Assembly (NCBI RefSeq): GCF_012271765.1
Contig: NZ_VRKO01000013.1
Coordinates: 235,960 to 299,959 of the forward strand
Direction: 5' to 3'
Length of the DNA stretch: 64,000 nt
Origin: Erwinia rhapontici
GTDB lineage: Bacteria > Pseudomonadota > Gammaproteobacteria > Enterobacterales > Enterobacteriaceae
Each line of letters opens with the position of its first letter. The first letter of the stretch is position 1. The notes beneath the pieces were generated by a model, which saw nothing but the letters and a program-made list of their open reading frames with translations, was not told where the DNA came from and did no database searches. Made by a program: the position numbers and the translations under genes. Of the stretch, positions 49,882 to 59,514 are shown piece by piece.

Positions 49882-51189
49882 ATGATGAAATTCCCCGGTA
49901 AACGTAAATCCAAACATTATTTCCCCGTCAGTGCGCGTGATCCCTTACTACAGCCGGTTCAACCGGAAAACGATGCGGCCAACAGCTGGATTGTCGGTAT
50001 TGATCAGATTCTCGTCGATATTGAAGCCAAAGTGGATGATGGCTTTGTGGCGCGTTATGGCCTGAGCCTTGGGCATTCGCTGGTGATTGAGGATGATGTG
50101 GCCGAGGCGCTGTATGCCGAGCTGGTTGATAATAACCTGATCACCCATCAGTTTGCCGGTGGCACAATTGGCAATACGCTGCACAACTATTCGGTACTGG
50201 CGGATGACCGCTCGGTGCTTCTGGGCGTGATGTGTAATAACGTGCAGATTGGCGGTTACGCTTACCGTTATCTGTGTAATACCTCCAGCCGAACCGATTT
50301 GAACTATTTGCAGGGTGTGGACGGGGCGATCGGCCGTTGTTTCACGCTGATCGGTGATAACGGTGAGCGTACCTTCGCCATCAGCCCGGGGATGATGAAC
50401 CAGCTGCGCCCACAAAGCATTCCCGAAGAGGTGATTGCCGGAGCATCTGCGTTGGTGCTGACCTCTTATCTGGTGCGCTGCAAGCCGGGCGAGCCGATGC
50501 CGGAAGCGACCATGCAGGCCATCCACTGGGCGAAGAAACATAACGTCCCGGTGGTGCTGACGTTGGGAACCAAGTATGTGATTGCCGATAATCCGCAGTT
50601 CTGGCGTGATTTCCTGCGTGATCATGTCTCTGTGGTGGCCATGAATGAAGATGAAGCTTTCGAGCTGACCGGTGAACGCGATCCGTTGCAGGCGGCGAAT
50701 AGTGCCCTCGACTGGGTGGATCTGGTGCTGTGTACTGCCGGACCAAACGGCCTGTATATGGCGGCCTTTACTGAGGAATCTGGTAAGCGTACCACGCAGC
50801 ATCCGCTGTTGCCGGGGGCGATCCCGGAGTTTAACCAGTATGAGTTCAGCCGCGCCATGCGCCATCAGGACTGCACCCAGCCGCTGCGTATTTTTTCCCA
50901 TATCGCACCTTATATGGGCGGGCCGGAAAAGATCATGAATACCAATGGTGCCGGGGATGGCGCACTGGCGGCGCTGCTGCACGATATTACCGCCAACAAC
51001 TTCCACCGTTCGAATGTGCCGAACTCCAGCAAGCATGGACGGAGTTACCTCACCTACTCCTCGCTGGCACAGGTATGTAAATACGCTAACCGGGTAAGCT
51101 ATCAGGTGCTGAACCAGCATGCACCGCGCTTAACCCGTGGGTTGCCGGAGCGGGAAGACAGTCTGGAAGAGTCATACTGGGAACGATAG
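49882..51189 (+). CDS. gsk: Inosine-guanosine kinase
   Basis: 435 residues from the ATG at 49882; the next codon is also ATG and gives the E. coli length of 434. It is a PfkB-family kinase phosphorylating inosine and guanosine in purine salvage, with the catalytic NTNGAGDGALAALL near residue 355. No strong Shine-Dalgarno sequence is visible. Two alternative hairpins precede the gene. Confidence 0.96.
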   Translation: MMKFPGKRKSKHYFPVSARDPLLQPVQPENDAANSWIVGIDQILVDIEAKVDDGFVARYGLSLGHSLVIEDDVAEALYAELVDNNLITHQFAGGTIGNTLHNYSVLADDRSVLLGVMCNNVQIGGYAYRYLCNTSSRTDLNYLQGVDGAIGRCFTLIGDNGERTFAISPGMMNQLRPQSIPEEVIAGASALVLTSYLVRCKPGEPMPEATMQAIHWAKKHNVPVVLTLGTKYVIADNPQFWRDFLRDHVSVVAMNEDEAFELTGERDPLQAANSALDWVDLVLCTAGPNGLYMAAFTEESGKRTTQHPLLPGAIPEFNQYEFSRAMRHQDCTQPLRIFSHIAPYMGGPEKIMNTNGAGDGALAALLHDITANNFHRSNVPNSSKHGRSYLTYSSLAQVCKYANRVSYQVLNQHAPRLTRGLPEREDSLEESYWER

Positions 51190-51224
51190 GGCAGGGAAAA
51201 ACCAAACGGCTGAAAACGCATTTC

Positions 51225-51316
51225 GTCGGGTGCCAATCATCGGCAGGGGGCGACCGGAAAAAAGGGTCGCACCCGACAATACTCTGTAGGGGCCGATCTT
51301 CTACATCGATCGGCCC
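51225..51316. repeat. REP-like inverted repeats between gsk and ybaL
   Basis: GTCGGGTGC (51225-51233) pairs with GCACCCGAC (51269-51277). A GTAG-headed element at 51286-51316 contains GGCCGATC and GATCGGCC around a TTCTACATC loop. The GTAG head resembles the REPs beside the RAYT gene. Confidence 0.65.
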
Positions 51317-51323
51317 GTAGTAT

Positions 51324-53006
51324 TTAAATAGGGCATTCCGCCGGGGTTTCTATCGGGCTCAACAGCAGCAAATTCAGCATACTGTTGGCAATTTCCCGCT
51401 CGCCCATCACCACACGGTCTGCGCCACGCTCCATAATATAATCCACCTCGTCGTCATAATGCGCACGGGCGATAATCTCAATATTCGGGCGCGTTTCGCG
51501 AGCAGCAATGACAATCTCTCCGGCTTCATAACCGTTAGGAATGGTCAGCAACAGCCAGCGTGCACAGTCCAGACGCGCCAGCTCCATAATATCGCCACGC
51601 GCGGCATTGCCCAGTACCGCTTTGATCCCTTGCTCACGCAACGCCTCGACGCGTGGACGGCTGTTCTCCACTACCACAATCGGAATACCGGCTTCCATCA
51701 GGCGGCTGCCCAGCAGGCTGCCTACGCGACCAAAACCGACAATCACCGCGTGATTGCACAAATCCACCGGGATCTGCTTCTCTTCTTCGATGGCTTCTTC
51801 CATCGTCTGTTCTTCAATGGTCTCAGTCTTTTTCAGGTAGCGTTCCAGCAGCACAAACAGAATCGGATTCAGCATAATCGACAGAATTGCCCCTGCCAGC
51901 ACCAGATTGCGCCCGCTGTCCGGCAGCAGATTCAGGGAGATACCCAGGCCGGCAAGAATAAAGGCGAATTCACCGATCTGCGCCAGGCTGACGGAGATGG
52001 TCAGCGCGGTGCGCTTGGAGTGACCGAACAGCATCACCAGGAACAGCGCCACTAATGACTTGCCTAAGACGATAATCGCCAGCGCACCCAGCACCGCCAG
52101 TGGCTGCTGGATCAGGATCATTGGGTCAAACAACATGCCAACGGACACGAAGAACAGCACGGCGAAAGCATCACGCAGCGGCAACGTATCGTGCGCGGCC
52201 CGGTGGCTCAGCTCCGATTCGTTCAGCACCATACCGGCAAAGAAAGCCCCAAGTGCAAAGGAGACATCAAAGAACTCGACGGCACCGAAGGCAATACCCA
52301 GCGCCAGCGCCAGCACGGAAAGAGTGAACAGTTCGCGTGAACCGGTCGCAGCACTGCGCGCAAGGATCCACGGCACCACGCGTTTTCCCACCACCATCAT
52401 CAGCACCATAAACGCCGCCACCTTGCCGATGGTAATCAGCAGGTCGAACAGCACCATCGTGACGCTGGCTTTACCTTCTTCAAACAGCCCGGCAATCGCA
52501 GGCAGCAGCACCAGTGCCAGCACCATCATCAGGTCTTCCACGATCAGCCAGCCGATAGCAATCTGTCCGCGCTGACTGTCAATTAACTGTCGCTCTTCCA
52601 ACGCACGCAGCAGCACCACGGTACTGGCGGTTGAAAGGCAGAGTCCGAATACCAGACCCGTCATCATTGGCCACCCCAGTGCCCACGACAGCCCCATGCC
52701 TAACAGTGTGGCAGCGGCGATTTGTGCAATGGCACCCGGGATGGCGATGGACTTTACAGCCATCAGATCTTTCAGGGAGAAGTGCAGACCCACACCGAAC
52801 ATCAGCAGGATCACACCCAGTTCGGCCAGTTCCGGTGCCAGATTGGTATCAGCAACAAAACCTGGGGTAAAGGGCCCGGCGAGCACGCCAGCTAACAGAT
52901 AACCGACAAGAGGAGAGATGCGCAGGCGATTAGCCAGCATACCGAAGAGGAAGGCCAGAACTAAGCCTCCTACAATGGTGGTGATAAGCGGGGTGGTGTG
53001 GTGCAT
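51324..53006 (-). CDS. ybaL: Cation/proton antiporter YbaL (CPA2 family)
   Basis: 560 residues (E. coli 558). It has an N-terminal Na+/H+ exchanger domain of about twelve helices, then a cytoplasmic TrkA-N/Rossmann domain (HAVIVGFGRVGSLLGSRL, about 418-435), without a TrkA-C domain. It is related to KefB/KefC. The substrate is unproven. It runs opposite to gsk. Confidence 0.95.
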   Translation of the reverse strand: MHHTTPLITTIVGGLVLAFLFGMLANRLRISPLVGYLLAGVLAGPFTPGFVADTNLAPELAELGVILLMFGVGLHFSLKDLMAVKSIAIPGAIAQIAAATLLGMGLSWALGWPMMTGLVFGLCLSTASTVVLLRALEERQLIDSQRGQIAIGWLIVEDLMMVLALVLLPAIAGLFEEGKASVTMVLFDLLITIGKVAAFMVLMMVVGKRVVPWILARSAATGSRELFTLSVLALALGIAFGAVEFFDVSFALGAFFAGMVLNESELSHRAAHDTLPLRDAFAVLFFVSVGMLFDPMILIQQPLAVLGALAIIVLGKSLVALFLVMLFGHSKRTALTISVSLAQIGEFAFILAGLGISLNLLPDSGRNLVLAGAILSIMLNPILFVLLERYLKKTETIEEQTMEEAIEEEKQIPVDLCNHAVIVGFGRVGSLLGSRLMEAGIPIVVVENSRPRVEALREQGIKAVLGNAARGDIMELARLDCARWLLLTIPNGYEAGEIVIAARETRPNIEIIARAHYDDEVDYIMERGADRVVMGEREIANSMLNLLLLSPIETPAECPI

Positions 53007-53341
53007 GCCTGTCTCCTTTTGTGTGCATACTCAAGAGACTTCAAGTTGTAACGACGTTGGCAGTGCCGGCTCACAGGACTGACTATGCTCCAGGAGACCC
53101 GCAGGCTTGCCGTTTTTCAGCAACTTAAATTATCCAGAGTGTAAATGTGTCCAGTTGTAAGTTTTCAGTGTATGGCATATTACAGGATGACGCTTGTCAT
53201 TATTGGTTATAACGGCAAAAAATCTGAATCATTGAGAGAAAGTTCGCACAGAGTGCGATTTTAGACAGTTATCAGTGTGCAGGTCAGACGTTACAAGCCG
53301 GTGACCCGGTGCCAATTGCATTGATTCGCACCGGGATGGGA
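53007..53341. other. 335-bp intergenic region between fsr and ybaL
   Basis: It contains the ybaL promoter region. Next to the fsr stop is a hairpin, CCCGGTGC (53305-53312) with GCACCGGG (53328-53335), whose loop can also pair (CAAT/ATTG); it has no T-run but is the only fsr terminator candidate. No credible gene is seen. Confidence 0.55.
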
Positions 53342-54541
53342 CTATTTATGTCGGTTATCAGGCAGGAAAGCCGTCAGAATTCCAAGAAGTGGCAGATAAG
53401 CGCAGATTTGATAGACCAGTTCAATGCCCTGATGATCGGCGACCACACCCAATACGGCGGCACCCAGCCCACCCATGCCAAAGGAAAAACCGAAAAATAG
53501 CCCGGAAACCATACCGATACGGCCCGGCATCAATTCCTGGGCGTAGACCAGAATGGCGGAAAACGCCGACGCCAGTACAAAGCCAATCACGACTGACAGC
53601 GCACCGGTCCACCACAAGTTGGCATAAGGTAACATCAACGTGAAGGGGGCAACGCCAAGAATAGACACCCAAATCACTCTTTTTCGACCGATTTTATCGC
53701 CAATCGGGCCGCCAATGACCGTGCCCGCCGCGACGGCAAACAGGAAGATAAACAGATGTAGCTGGGCATTCTGCACGGAAAGCCCGAATTTATGCATCAG
53801 ATAGAAGGTGTAGTAGCTGCTCAGGCTGGTGAGATAGAAATATTTTGAGAAAACCAGCACCAGCAAAATCGTGATGGCAAAGGCCACCTGACGACGAGGC
53901 AGCAGGCTCACTGCCGGGGCAGTCTGACTTTTGGCAACGCGGTTCTGGTTCTGATACCAGCGGCTGATCTGCAACAGTACGACAATCCCCAGCAGGGCGG
54001 CCAGCGAGAACCAGGCGACATTACCGCGACCATAAGGGGCGATAATCAATGCAGCCAGCAGCGGCCCAAGAGAACTGCCAAAGTTACCGCCTACCTGAAA
54101 CAGTGACTGTGCAAGCCCATGGCGTCCACCGGAGGCCATTCTTGCCACGCGCGAAGATTCTGGATGGAACACCGAGGAGCCAGTGCCAACCAGCGCTGCT
54201 GCCACCAGGATCATCGGGAAAGTACTGGCCATCGACAGCAGCACCAGCCCACAAAGGGTGAATCCCATACCCACAGGCAACGACCAGGGTTGCGGGTGTT
54301 TATCGGTAAAGTGGCCAATCAGTGGCTGTAGCAGCGAGGCTGTCATCTGATAGGTCAGGGTGATCATACCGATCTGCACAAAACTCAGCGAAAAGTCTTC
54401 GCGTAACAGAGGATAAATCGCCAGAATCAACGACTGAATCATATCATTAAGCAAATGGGCAACGCTGATCGCGCCAAGTATGCCAAATGAGGTACGCCGG
54501 ACCGGCGTCTTTGAAGAGGAAAGGGTGTGTTCGCTTGCCAT
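53342..54541 (-). CDS. fsr: Fosmidomycin resistance MFS transporter Fsr
   Basis: 399 residues (E. coli 406), a twelve-helix major facilitator. It exports fosmidomycin when overexpressed in E. coli; the natural substrate is unknown. It lies between ybaL and ushA, the conserved order, and is divergent from ushA. Confidence 0.95.
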   Translation of the reverse strand: MASEHTLSSSKTPVRRTSFGILGAISVAHLLNDMIQSLILAIYPLLREDFSLSFVQIGMITLTYQMTASLLQPLIGHFTDKHPQPWSLPVGMGFTLCGLVLLSMASTFPMILVAAALVGTGSSVFHPESSRVARMASGGRHGLAQSLFQVGGNFGSSLGPLLAALIIAPYGRGNVAWFSLAALLGIVVLLQISRWYQNQNRVAKSQTAPAVSLLPRRQVAFAITILLVLVFSKYFYLTSLSSYYTFYLMHKFGLSVQNAQLHLFIFLFAVAAGTVIGGPIGDKIGRKRVIWVSILGVAPFTLMLPYANLWWTGALSVVIGFVLASAFSAILVYAQELMPGRIGMVSGLFFGFSFGMGGLGAAVLGVVADHQGIELVYQICAYLPLLGILTAFLPDNRHK

Positions 54542-54723
54542 TAAGTTAACCTGTCATTGTCTTGTGTTTTTATAGGGTGCAGAAAGCCCTTAGCTTGCTA
54601 ATAACATAAGGTACAGTAATTATCTTTTAGCGTTAAGCCTGCGGCATAATCATACCCGTCAAATATTTTGGGTATCAGCCATTCATTTTCTGTTGTCAGA
54701 GTTGTTCAACAAGGAGGGTCACA

Positions 54724-56484
54724 GTGCCATTATTGAAAAGAAGTTTCGCCAGCGTTCTGACGGTGGCGTTATTAAGCACCCCATTGATGGCCCAGGCGTG
54801 GGTGAAAGACCGGACTTATAAGTTCACGGTGCTTCACACCAACGATCATCACGGGCGTTTCTGGAATAACGAACAGGGCGAATATGGCCTGGCGGCGCAA
54901 AAAACCATGATGGACCAGATCCGTTATGACGTGCAGGCGCACGGCGGTGCTGTCCTGATCCTCTCGGGCGGTGACATTAATACCGGCGTGCCGGAATCTG
55001 ATTTGCAGGACGCGGAACCCGATTTTCGCGGGATGAATCTGATTGGCTATGACGCAATGGCGATTGGAAACCATGAGTTCGATAATCCGCTCTCCGTGCT
55101 GCGTCAGCAGCAGAAATGGGCTAAGTTCCCGCTGCTCTCCGCCAATATTTATCAGAAAAGCACCGGAAAGCGGCTGTTCCAGCCTTACGCCCTGTTTAAC
55201 CGTATGGGGCTGAAAATTGCCGTTATTGGCCTCACCACCGACGATACGGCGAAAATCGGCAACCCGGAAAACTTTACCGACATCCTGTTCCATAAACCGG
55301 CAACCGAAGCAAAAGCGGTGGTCGAACAGCTGCGGGCGAAAGAGAAGCCCGATGTGATTATCGCGGCCACACATATGGGCCATTACGACAACGGTCATCA
55401 CGGATCGAATGCGCCGGGTGATGTGGAAATGGCGCGTGAACTGCCAGCCGGTTACCTCGATATGATCGTGGGAGGGCACTCGCAGGATCCGGTGTGCATG
55501 GCGAAAGAGAATGTGAAGCAGGCTGACTATGTGCCCGGAACACCCTGTACGCCCGATCGCCAGAACGGTACCTGGATTGTCCAGGCTCACGAGTGGGGGA
55601 AATACATCGGCCGTGCGGACTTCACCTTCCTGAACGGCAAGCTGACGCTGGATCACTATGAGCTGGTGCCGATTAACCTGAAGCATAAAGTGAAGAATGC
55701 TGACGGCAGCACCACCTGGGTCAATTACACCCCCGAGATCGCGAAAAACCCGGCCATGCAAAAACTGCTGACTCCGTTCCAGAAAAAGGGTGAGGCGCAA
55801 CTGGGCGTGAAAATCGGCAGTGTTAACGGACGGCTGGAGGGCGATCGCAGCAAAGTGCGTTTTGTGCAGACCAGCATGGCGCGTCTGATTCTGGAAGGAC
55901 AGATCGAACGGACCAAAGCTGACTTTGCCATCATGAGCGGCGGCGGTGTGCGTGACTCGATTGAGGGCGGTGCCATCACTTATAAAGATGTCCTGAAAGT
56001 GCAGCCTTTTGGTAATACGCTGGTGTATGTCGATATGAAAGGCAGCGAAGTTGAGAAGTATCTCGCAGTAGTGGCCAATAAACAGGTTGATTCAGGTGCC
56101 TATGCACAGTTTGCGCGCGTCAGCCTGACGGCAGACGGCACCGGCGTCAGTAACATCCTCATCAACGGTAAACCGCTGGAAGCGGATAAAACCTATCGCA
56201 TGGCCACCCTGAGTTTTAATGCCACGGGCGGTGATGGCTATCCGCTGGTGGATAAGCTGCCAGGCTATGTGAATACCGGTTTTGTGGATGCCGAAGTGCT
56301 GAAACAGTACATCCAGAGTCACTCTCCGCTCGATGTGGCGAAGTATCAGCCTGCCGGGGAAATTGTCTATCAGAAAGCAGAAGTGAAATCAGAAGAGAAG
56401 GCACCGGAGAAAGCAGCAGAAAGCGAGAAACCGGCAGACCCTAAACAGTGGCGTCCGGCGAAACTGGATACGGCGAAGCAATAA
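54724..56484 (+). CDS. ushA: UDP-sugar hydrolase / 5'-nucleotidase UshA, with C-terminal extension
   Basis: 586 residues from a GTG start with GGAGGG upstream; E. coli UshA has 550. A signal peptide ends at MAQA. The metallophosphatase motifs are complete: TNDHHG (Asp41, His43), GGDINTG, GNHEFD, AATHMGHY and GGHSQDP. The C-terminal substrate domain has the FNATGGDGYP segment. After the normal end there is an added tail of about 35 residues rich in Lys, Glu, Ala and Pro. UshA degrades UDP-glucose and nucleotides in the periplasm to supply nucleosides. Confidence 0.97.
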   Translation: MPLLKRSFASVLTVALLSTPLMAQAWVKDRTYKFTVLHTNDHHGRFWNNEQGEYGLAAQKTMMDQIRYDVQAHGGAVLILSGGDINTGVPESDLQDAEPDFRGMNLIGYDAMAIGNHEFDNPLSVLRQQQKWAKFPLLSANIYQKSTGKRLFQPYALFNRMGLKIAVIGLTTDDTAKIGNPENFTDILFHKPATEAKAVVEQLRAKEKPDVIIAATHMGHYDNGHHGSNAPGDVEMARELPAGYLDMIVGGHSQDPVCMAKENVKQADYVPGTPCTPDRQNGTWIVQAHEWGKYIGRADFTFLNGKLTLDHYELVPINLKHKVKNADGSTTWVNYTPEIAKNPAMQKLLTPFQKKGEAQLGVKIGSVNGRLEGDRSKVRFVQTSMARLILEGQIERTKADFAIMSGGGVRDSIEGGAITYKDVLKVQPFGNTLVYVDMKGSEVEKYLAVVANKQVDSGAYAQFARVSLTADGTGVSNILINGKPLEADKTYRMATLSFNATGGDGYPLVDKLPGYVNTGFVDAEVLKQYIQSHSPLDVAKYQPAGEIVYQKAEVKSEEKAPEKAAESEKPADPKQWRPAKLDTAKQ

Positions 56485-56497
56485 CGGTGTTACCCAT

Positions 56498-56526
56498 GGG
56501 GTCGACGACTTTTTCCGGTCGACCCC
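56498..56526. terminator. Hairpin between ushA and the PACE gene
   Basis: GGGGTCGAC and GTCGACCCC form a 9-bp stem. There is no long T-run, but it lies between convergent genes. Confidence 0.5.
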
Positions 56527-56550
56527 AACAACAACCTCTGCGCAGTGCCA

Positions 56551-57000
56551 TTAACCATGTTTGTTCACTGGCTGTGGCTGGCGTGAATTCATGATGCGCT
56601 CACGTACTTTGTCATAGACCCAGTTATACGCCATGGTGTAGGGCAGGAAGAACAGGAAGAAGGCGATTTCAATGATCAACGCCTGCCACAGACTGATACC
56701 CAACATCCAGGCTGCCAGTGGCAGACCGATCAGAATAAAGCCGCCCTCAAAGCCCAGTGCATGCAGAATACGCAGGCCGATACCGCGAGTCACTTTTTCG
56801 CGCGGCCACAGACGATCAAATCCGGCGTTATAAATCATGTTCCATATCATGGCTACCGTCGACAGCATGATGGCCAGCGCACCCATCTGAAACAGGGGTT
56901 TGTCCATAATCCACGCGGCTAAAGGTGACACCAGTGCAATCGCCAGCACTTCGAAACCTGCGGCATGGAAAAAACGTTCTTTTAGCGTACGACCAGACAT
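56551..57000 (-). CDS. PACE-family efflux transporter
   Basis: 149 residues with a perfect AAGGAGG ribosome-binding site. It has four membrane helices as two repeated bacterial transmembrane pairs (about 8-68 and 77-140), each beginning with a similar phrase (HAAGFEVLAIALVSPLAAW and HALGFEGGFILIGLPLAAW). This is the AceI family, which exports chlorhexidine and short-chain diamines. A divergent LysR gene is adjacent, the same arrangement as aceI-aceR in Acinetobacter. Confidence 0.92.
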   Translation of the reverse strand: MSGRTLKERFFHAAGFEVLAIALVSPLAAWIMDKPLFQMGALAIMLSTVAMIWNMIYNAGFDRLWPREKVTRGIGLRILHALGFEGGFILIGLPLAAWMLGISLWQALIIEIAFFLFFLPYTMAYNWVYDKVRERIMNSRQPQPVNKHG

Positions 57001-57066
57001 ACATCCTCCTTAATTTTCTATGGACGCTATTTTCCACGTTTTATTTGCTAAGATAAAATGACTATC

Positions 57067-57085
57067 CATCGATAAAAGCGATACA
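57067..57085. promoter_or_regulatory. Possible LysR operator for the PACE pair
   Basis: An interrupted dyad, ATCG then seven bases then CGAT, lies in the 88-bp PACE-lysR intergenic region a few bases before the lysR start. Confidence 0.45.
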
Positions 57086-57088
57086 TCT

Positions 57089-57955
57089 TTGCGTTACTCA
57101 CCGGAATCACTGGAAGCTTTTGTGCAAACCGTGGAAAGCGGGTCCTTCTCGGCGGCGGCGCGTGCGCTGCGCAAAAGCCAGTCAACCATCAGTACGGCGA
57201 TAGCGAATCTTGAAAACGATCTGGGCTTTACACTGTTCAGCCGTGAGCTACGTAACCCGGTATTGACTGAAAACGGGCAGCGTGCGCTGGCGCAGGTCAA
57301 AGAGATCCTCAATGCATCAGCAAAATTGGACGAGCTGGCTATTCGGCTTTCCGGTGAGATCGAACCTTGTCTGCGGCTGGCGATCTCCGATTTCTGGCAG
57401 GCTGATTATCATGAGTCACTGCTACAACGCTTTGATCGTCGCTATCCGGATATTGAATTTGAATGCATGATCGCCGAAGATGCCGACGTGATTGACCTGT
57501 TACATAGCCAGCGAGCCCACATTGGCGTGGTGCGGGTACAGGATCATTATCCGTCTGATATCTGCGTGAAGCGCCTGCAAGTGGAGGCACAAATGGCGAT
57601 TTTCCTCCATCAGGATCACCCGCTGGCGCAGCAGGACAAGGTGACTGAAGAGGAGCTGAAAGCGCTGCGTCAGCTTCGGCTAAATACGTGGGTGGAGCGC
57701 ACGCCTGCACCGACGGGAAAAGTGTGGCTGGCGCAGTCTTATCTGTTACTGCTGGAAATGGCTGAGCAGGGATTCGGCTGGAGTATTCTGCCGCGCTGGC
57801 TGACCCAGCAGTTTGGCCACCAGACACTGCGCGAACTGCCGGTGGACGGCTGGCCGCAGAGTATTCAGGTTGATGTGATCTGGTCACGCCGCACGCCACC
57901 CGGCCCGGCAGGGCGCTGGATGATCGATCAGTTGCTGGCCCAGCGCTCCGCGTAA
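57089..57955 (+). CDS. LysR-family regulator of the PACE pump
   Basis: 288 residues from a TTG start. It has an N-terminal winged helix (SFSAAARALRKSQSTISTAIANLENDLG) and an effector-binding domain. It is divergent from the PACE gene with 88 bp between starts, so it is probably its regulator, as AceR is for AceI. The ligand is unknown; diamines are a reasonable candidate by analogy. Confidence 0.88.
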   Translation: MRYSPESLEAFVQTVESGSFSAAARALRKSQSTISTAIANLENDLGFTLFSRELRNPVLTENGQRALAQVKEILNASAKLDELAIRLSGEIEPCLRLAISDFWQADYHESLLQRFDRRYPDIEFECMIAEDADVIDLLHSQRAHIGVVRVQDHYPSDICVKRLQVEAQMAIFLHQDHPLAQQDKVTEEELKALRQLRLNTWVERTPAPTGKVWLAQSYLLLLEMAEQGFGWSILPRWLTQQFGHQTLRELPVDGWPQSIQVDVIWSRRTPPGPAGRWMIDQLLAQRSA

Positions 57956-57962
57956 AGCCGCG

Positions 57963-58445
57963 TTAATCGCCGCGTTTAGCGATATCGGCAAAGCTGGCAT
58001 TGAGCAGCTGCGCCAGATCCTGCGGCTTCAGTTCAATATCCAGCCCGCGCTTGCCGCCGGAGACGAAGATGGTAGCAAACGGCTGCGCAAGGTGGTCAAT
58101 CACCGTTGGCAGCCGCTTCTTTTGCCCTAATGGACTGATGCCGCCCAGCAGATAACCGGTGCTGCGCTGGGCAAACAGCGGGTCAGCCATCTCGACCTTT
58201 TTCGCCCCCAGCGCTTTGGCGACTTTCTTTAAATCGAGCTGCCCGGCCACCGGCGTCACCGCCACGGCCAGCGTTTTATTATCGCCATTCAGCGCGACCA
58301 GCAGGGTTTTATACACCTGATCCGCATCGAGATTCAGCTTGCGTACTGCTTCGTCTCCGAAGTGGGTTTCGCTGCTGTCATGCTCATAAGAATGCAGCGT
58401 AAAGGCGACGTTTTCTTTTTCCAGCAGTTTTACCGCAGGTGTCAT
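57963..58445 (-). CDS. ybaK: Cys-tRNA(Pro) deacylase YbaK
   Basis: 160 residues from the ATG at 58445, matching the E. coli start [10 protein letters not shown]; open codons upstream have no family similarity. It is a YbaK/ProX editing domain that hydrolyses mischarged Cys-tRNA(Pro), with the key lysine in [11 protein letters not shown]. It is a free-standing editing factor partnering ProRS. Confidence 0.96.
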   Translation of the reverse strand: MTPAVKLLEKENVAFTLHSYEHDSSETHFGDEAVRKLNLDADQVYKTLLVALNGDNKTLAVAVTPVAGQLDLKKVAKALGAKKVEMADPLFAQRSTGYLLGGISPLGQKKRLPTVIDHLAQPFATIFVSGGKRGLDIELKPQDLAQLLNASFADIAKRGD

Positions 58446-58623
58446 AGTCACTAACCTTCTGTCGTATTTTCCATGAACGAGTGAACAATTGATGAACAAA
58501 AATGCTGGCGAAATATTACGCTTTGAGCGACAATCTTGCCCGCGTCAGCGTAACCGCTGAGACGATAACAAAAATCATAAATATGTCCTTATTGACGGGC
58601 CGATAGAGATATCGGCCTTTTTT

Positions 58624-59427
58624 TTATCGCTGAATCAGCAGACCTGGCAGATTTCCCTCGCCGTAAAGGTGCAGGGCACCCACCGCAACCACATAGCGCC
58701 CGGGTGGCAGCTGGCGTAAAAACTGGCACCACTGTTGATTACGCTGATGCATTAACAGGTCATTCAGACTGCTGCTGAACGTGCTGGGCAAGGCCAGTTT
58801 TCCGATGCTGCCCGGTGGGGCTTCCAGCCACCAGCTCACCATGGTTTGCAGCAGGCGTGCATTGGTTTGCCAGTGCTGTAGCGTATCTTCGAGTAACGGC
58901 AGGCCGTTGTCCGGCAGCGATTTCAGCAGTGCCAGCTGGGTTTCCGGCCCTTCCAGCTCAATCACTTTTTTCTGCCGTTCACGCGCCGCCTGGAGCAGTT
59001 GATAGTCGATACCGCAGTCGGCGCGTAGCCCAAGACGTTGCGCCTGTTGCGCCTGAAGCATGAGCGCCACCTGCCAGGCGGGCAGCGTATCGACGCGCTC
59101 CGGGTCGATGCTTAACTCTTCACAGCGGCGTTGCAGTTGTGGCCACTGCTCTGCAGAGAGGCGTTCAGCCAGCGGCGGACAACTCTCACTTTCACTGAAG
59201 GGGGATGCCCCGCCGGTGATATCCGCTTCAACAATCAGAGCATCGGCCTGCTGTAGCCGTTCATACAGCACCGCTGGCAGGGGCATCATATTGCGGGTAC
59301 CCATATGAATGCTGCCCACCAGATGCAGATGTCGCTGACCCAACGTGATATCGAGGGCCGGGTAGCGGTAACTTACCGACCACAGCCTGCGCCACAACAT
59401 CTGAAATCTGTGCAAAAGATTTGCCAT
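58624..59427 (-). CDS. ybaP: TraB/GumN-family protein YbaP
   Basis: 267 residues from the ATG at 59427, which has GAGG nine bases upstream; the open frame extends to 59454. E. coli YbaP has 264. It shows the TraB/GumN fold with the N-terminal GSIHMGTR motif and the C-terminal VAVGALHLYGEGNL motif, which supply the conserved His/Glu of this putative metalloprotease-like family. The function is unproven. There is no clear signal peptide. Confidence 0.92.
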   Translation of the reverse strand: MANLLHRFQMLWRRLWSVSYRYPALDITLGQRHLHLVGSIHMGTRNMMPLPAVLYERLQQADALIVEADITGGASPFSESESCPPLAERLSAEQWPQLQRRCEELSIDPERVDTLPAWQVALMLQAQQAQRLGLRADCGIDYQLLQAARERQKKVIELEGPETQLALLKSLPDNGLPLLEDTLQHWQTNARLLQTMVSWWLEAPPGSIGKLALPSTFSSSLNDLLMHQRNQQWCQFLRQLPPGRYVVAVGALHLYGEGNLPGLLIQR

Positions 59428-59514
59428 CGTTTTCTGCCTCATGCTGTCAATCACACTATGCTAGCGTGATAAGTCGCTGACGGACAGGGCAAAACGCAGC
59501 ACTCATTAGCCGAC

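Noticed and set aside
49948..51120. 390-codon open frame antisense to gsk
   Set aside because: Fully inside gsk, with antisense-like composition and no start signals.
54772..55800. 342-codon open frame antisense to ushA
   Set aside because: Fully inside ushA; no independent evidence.
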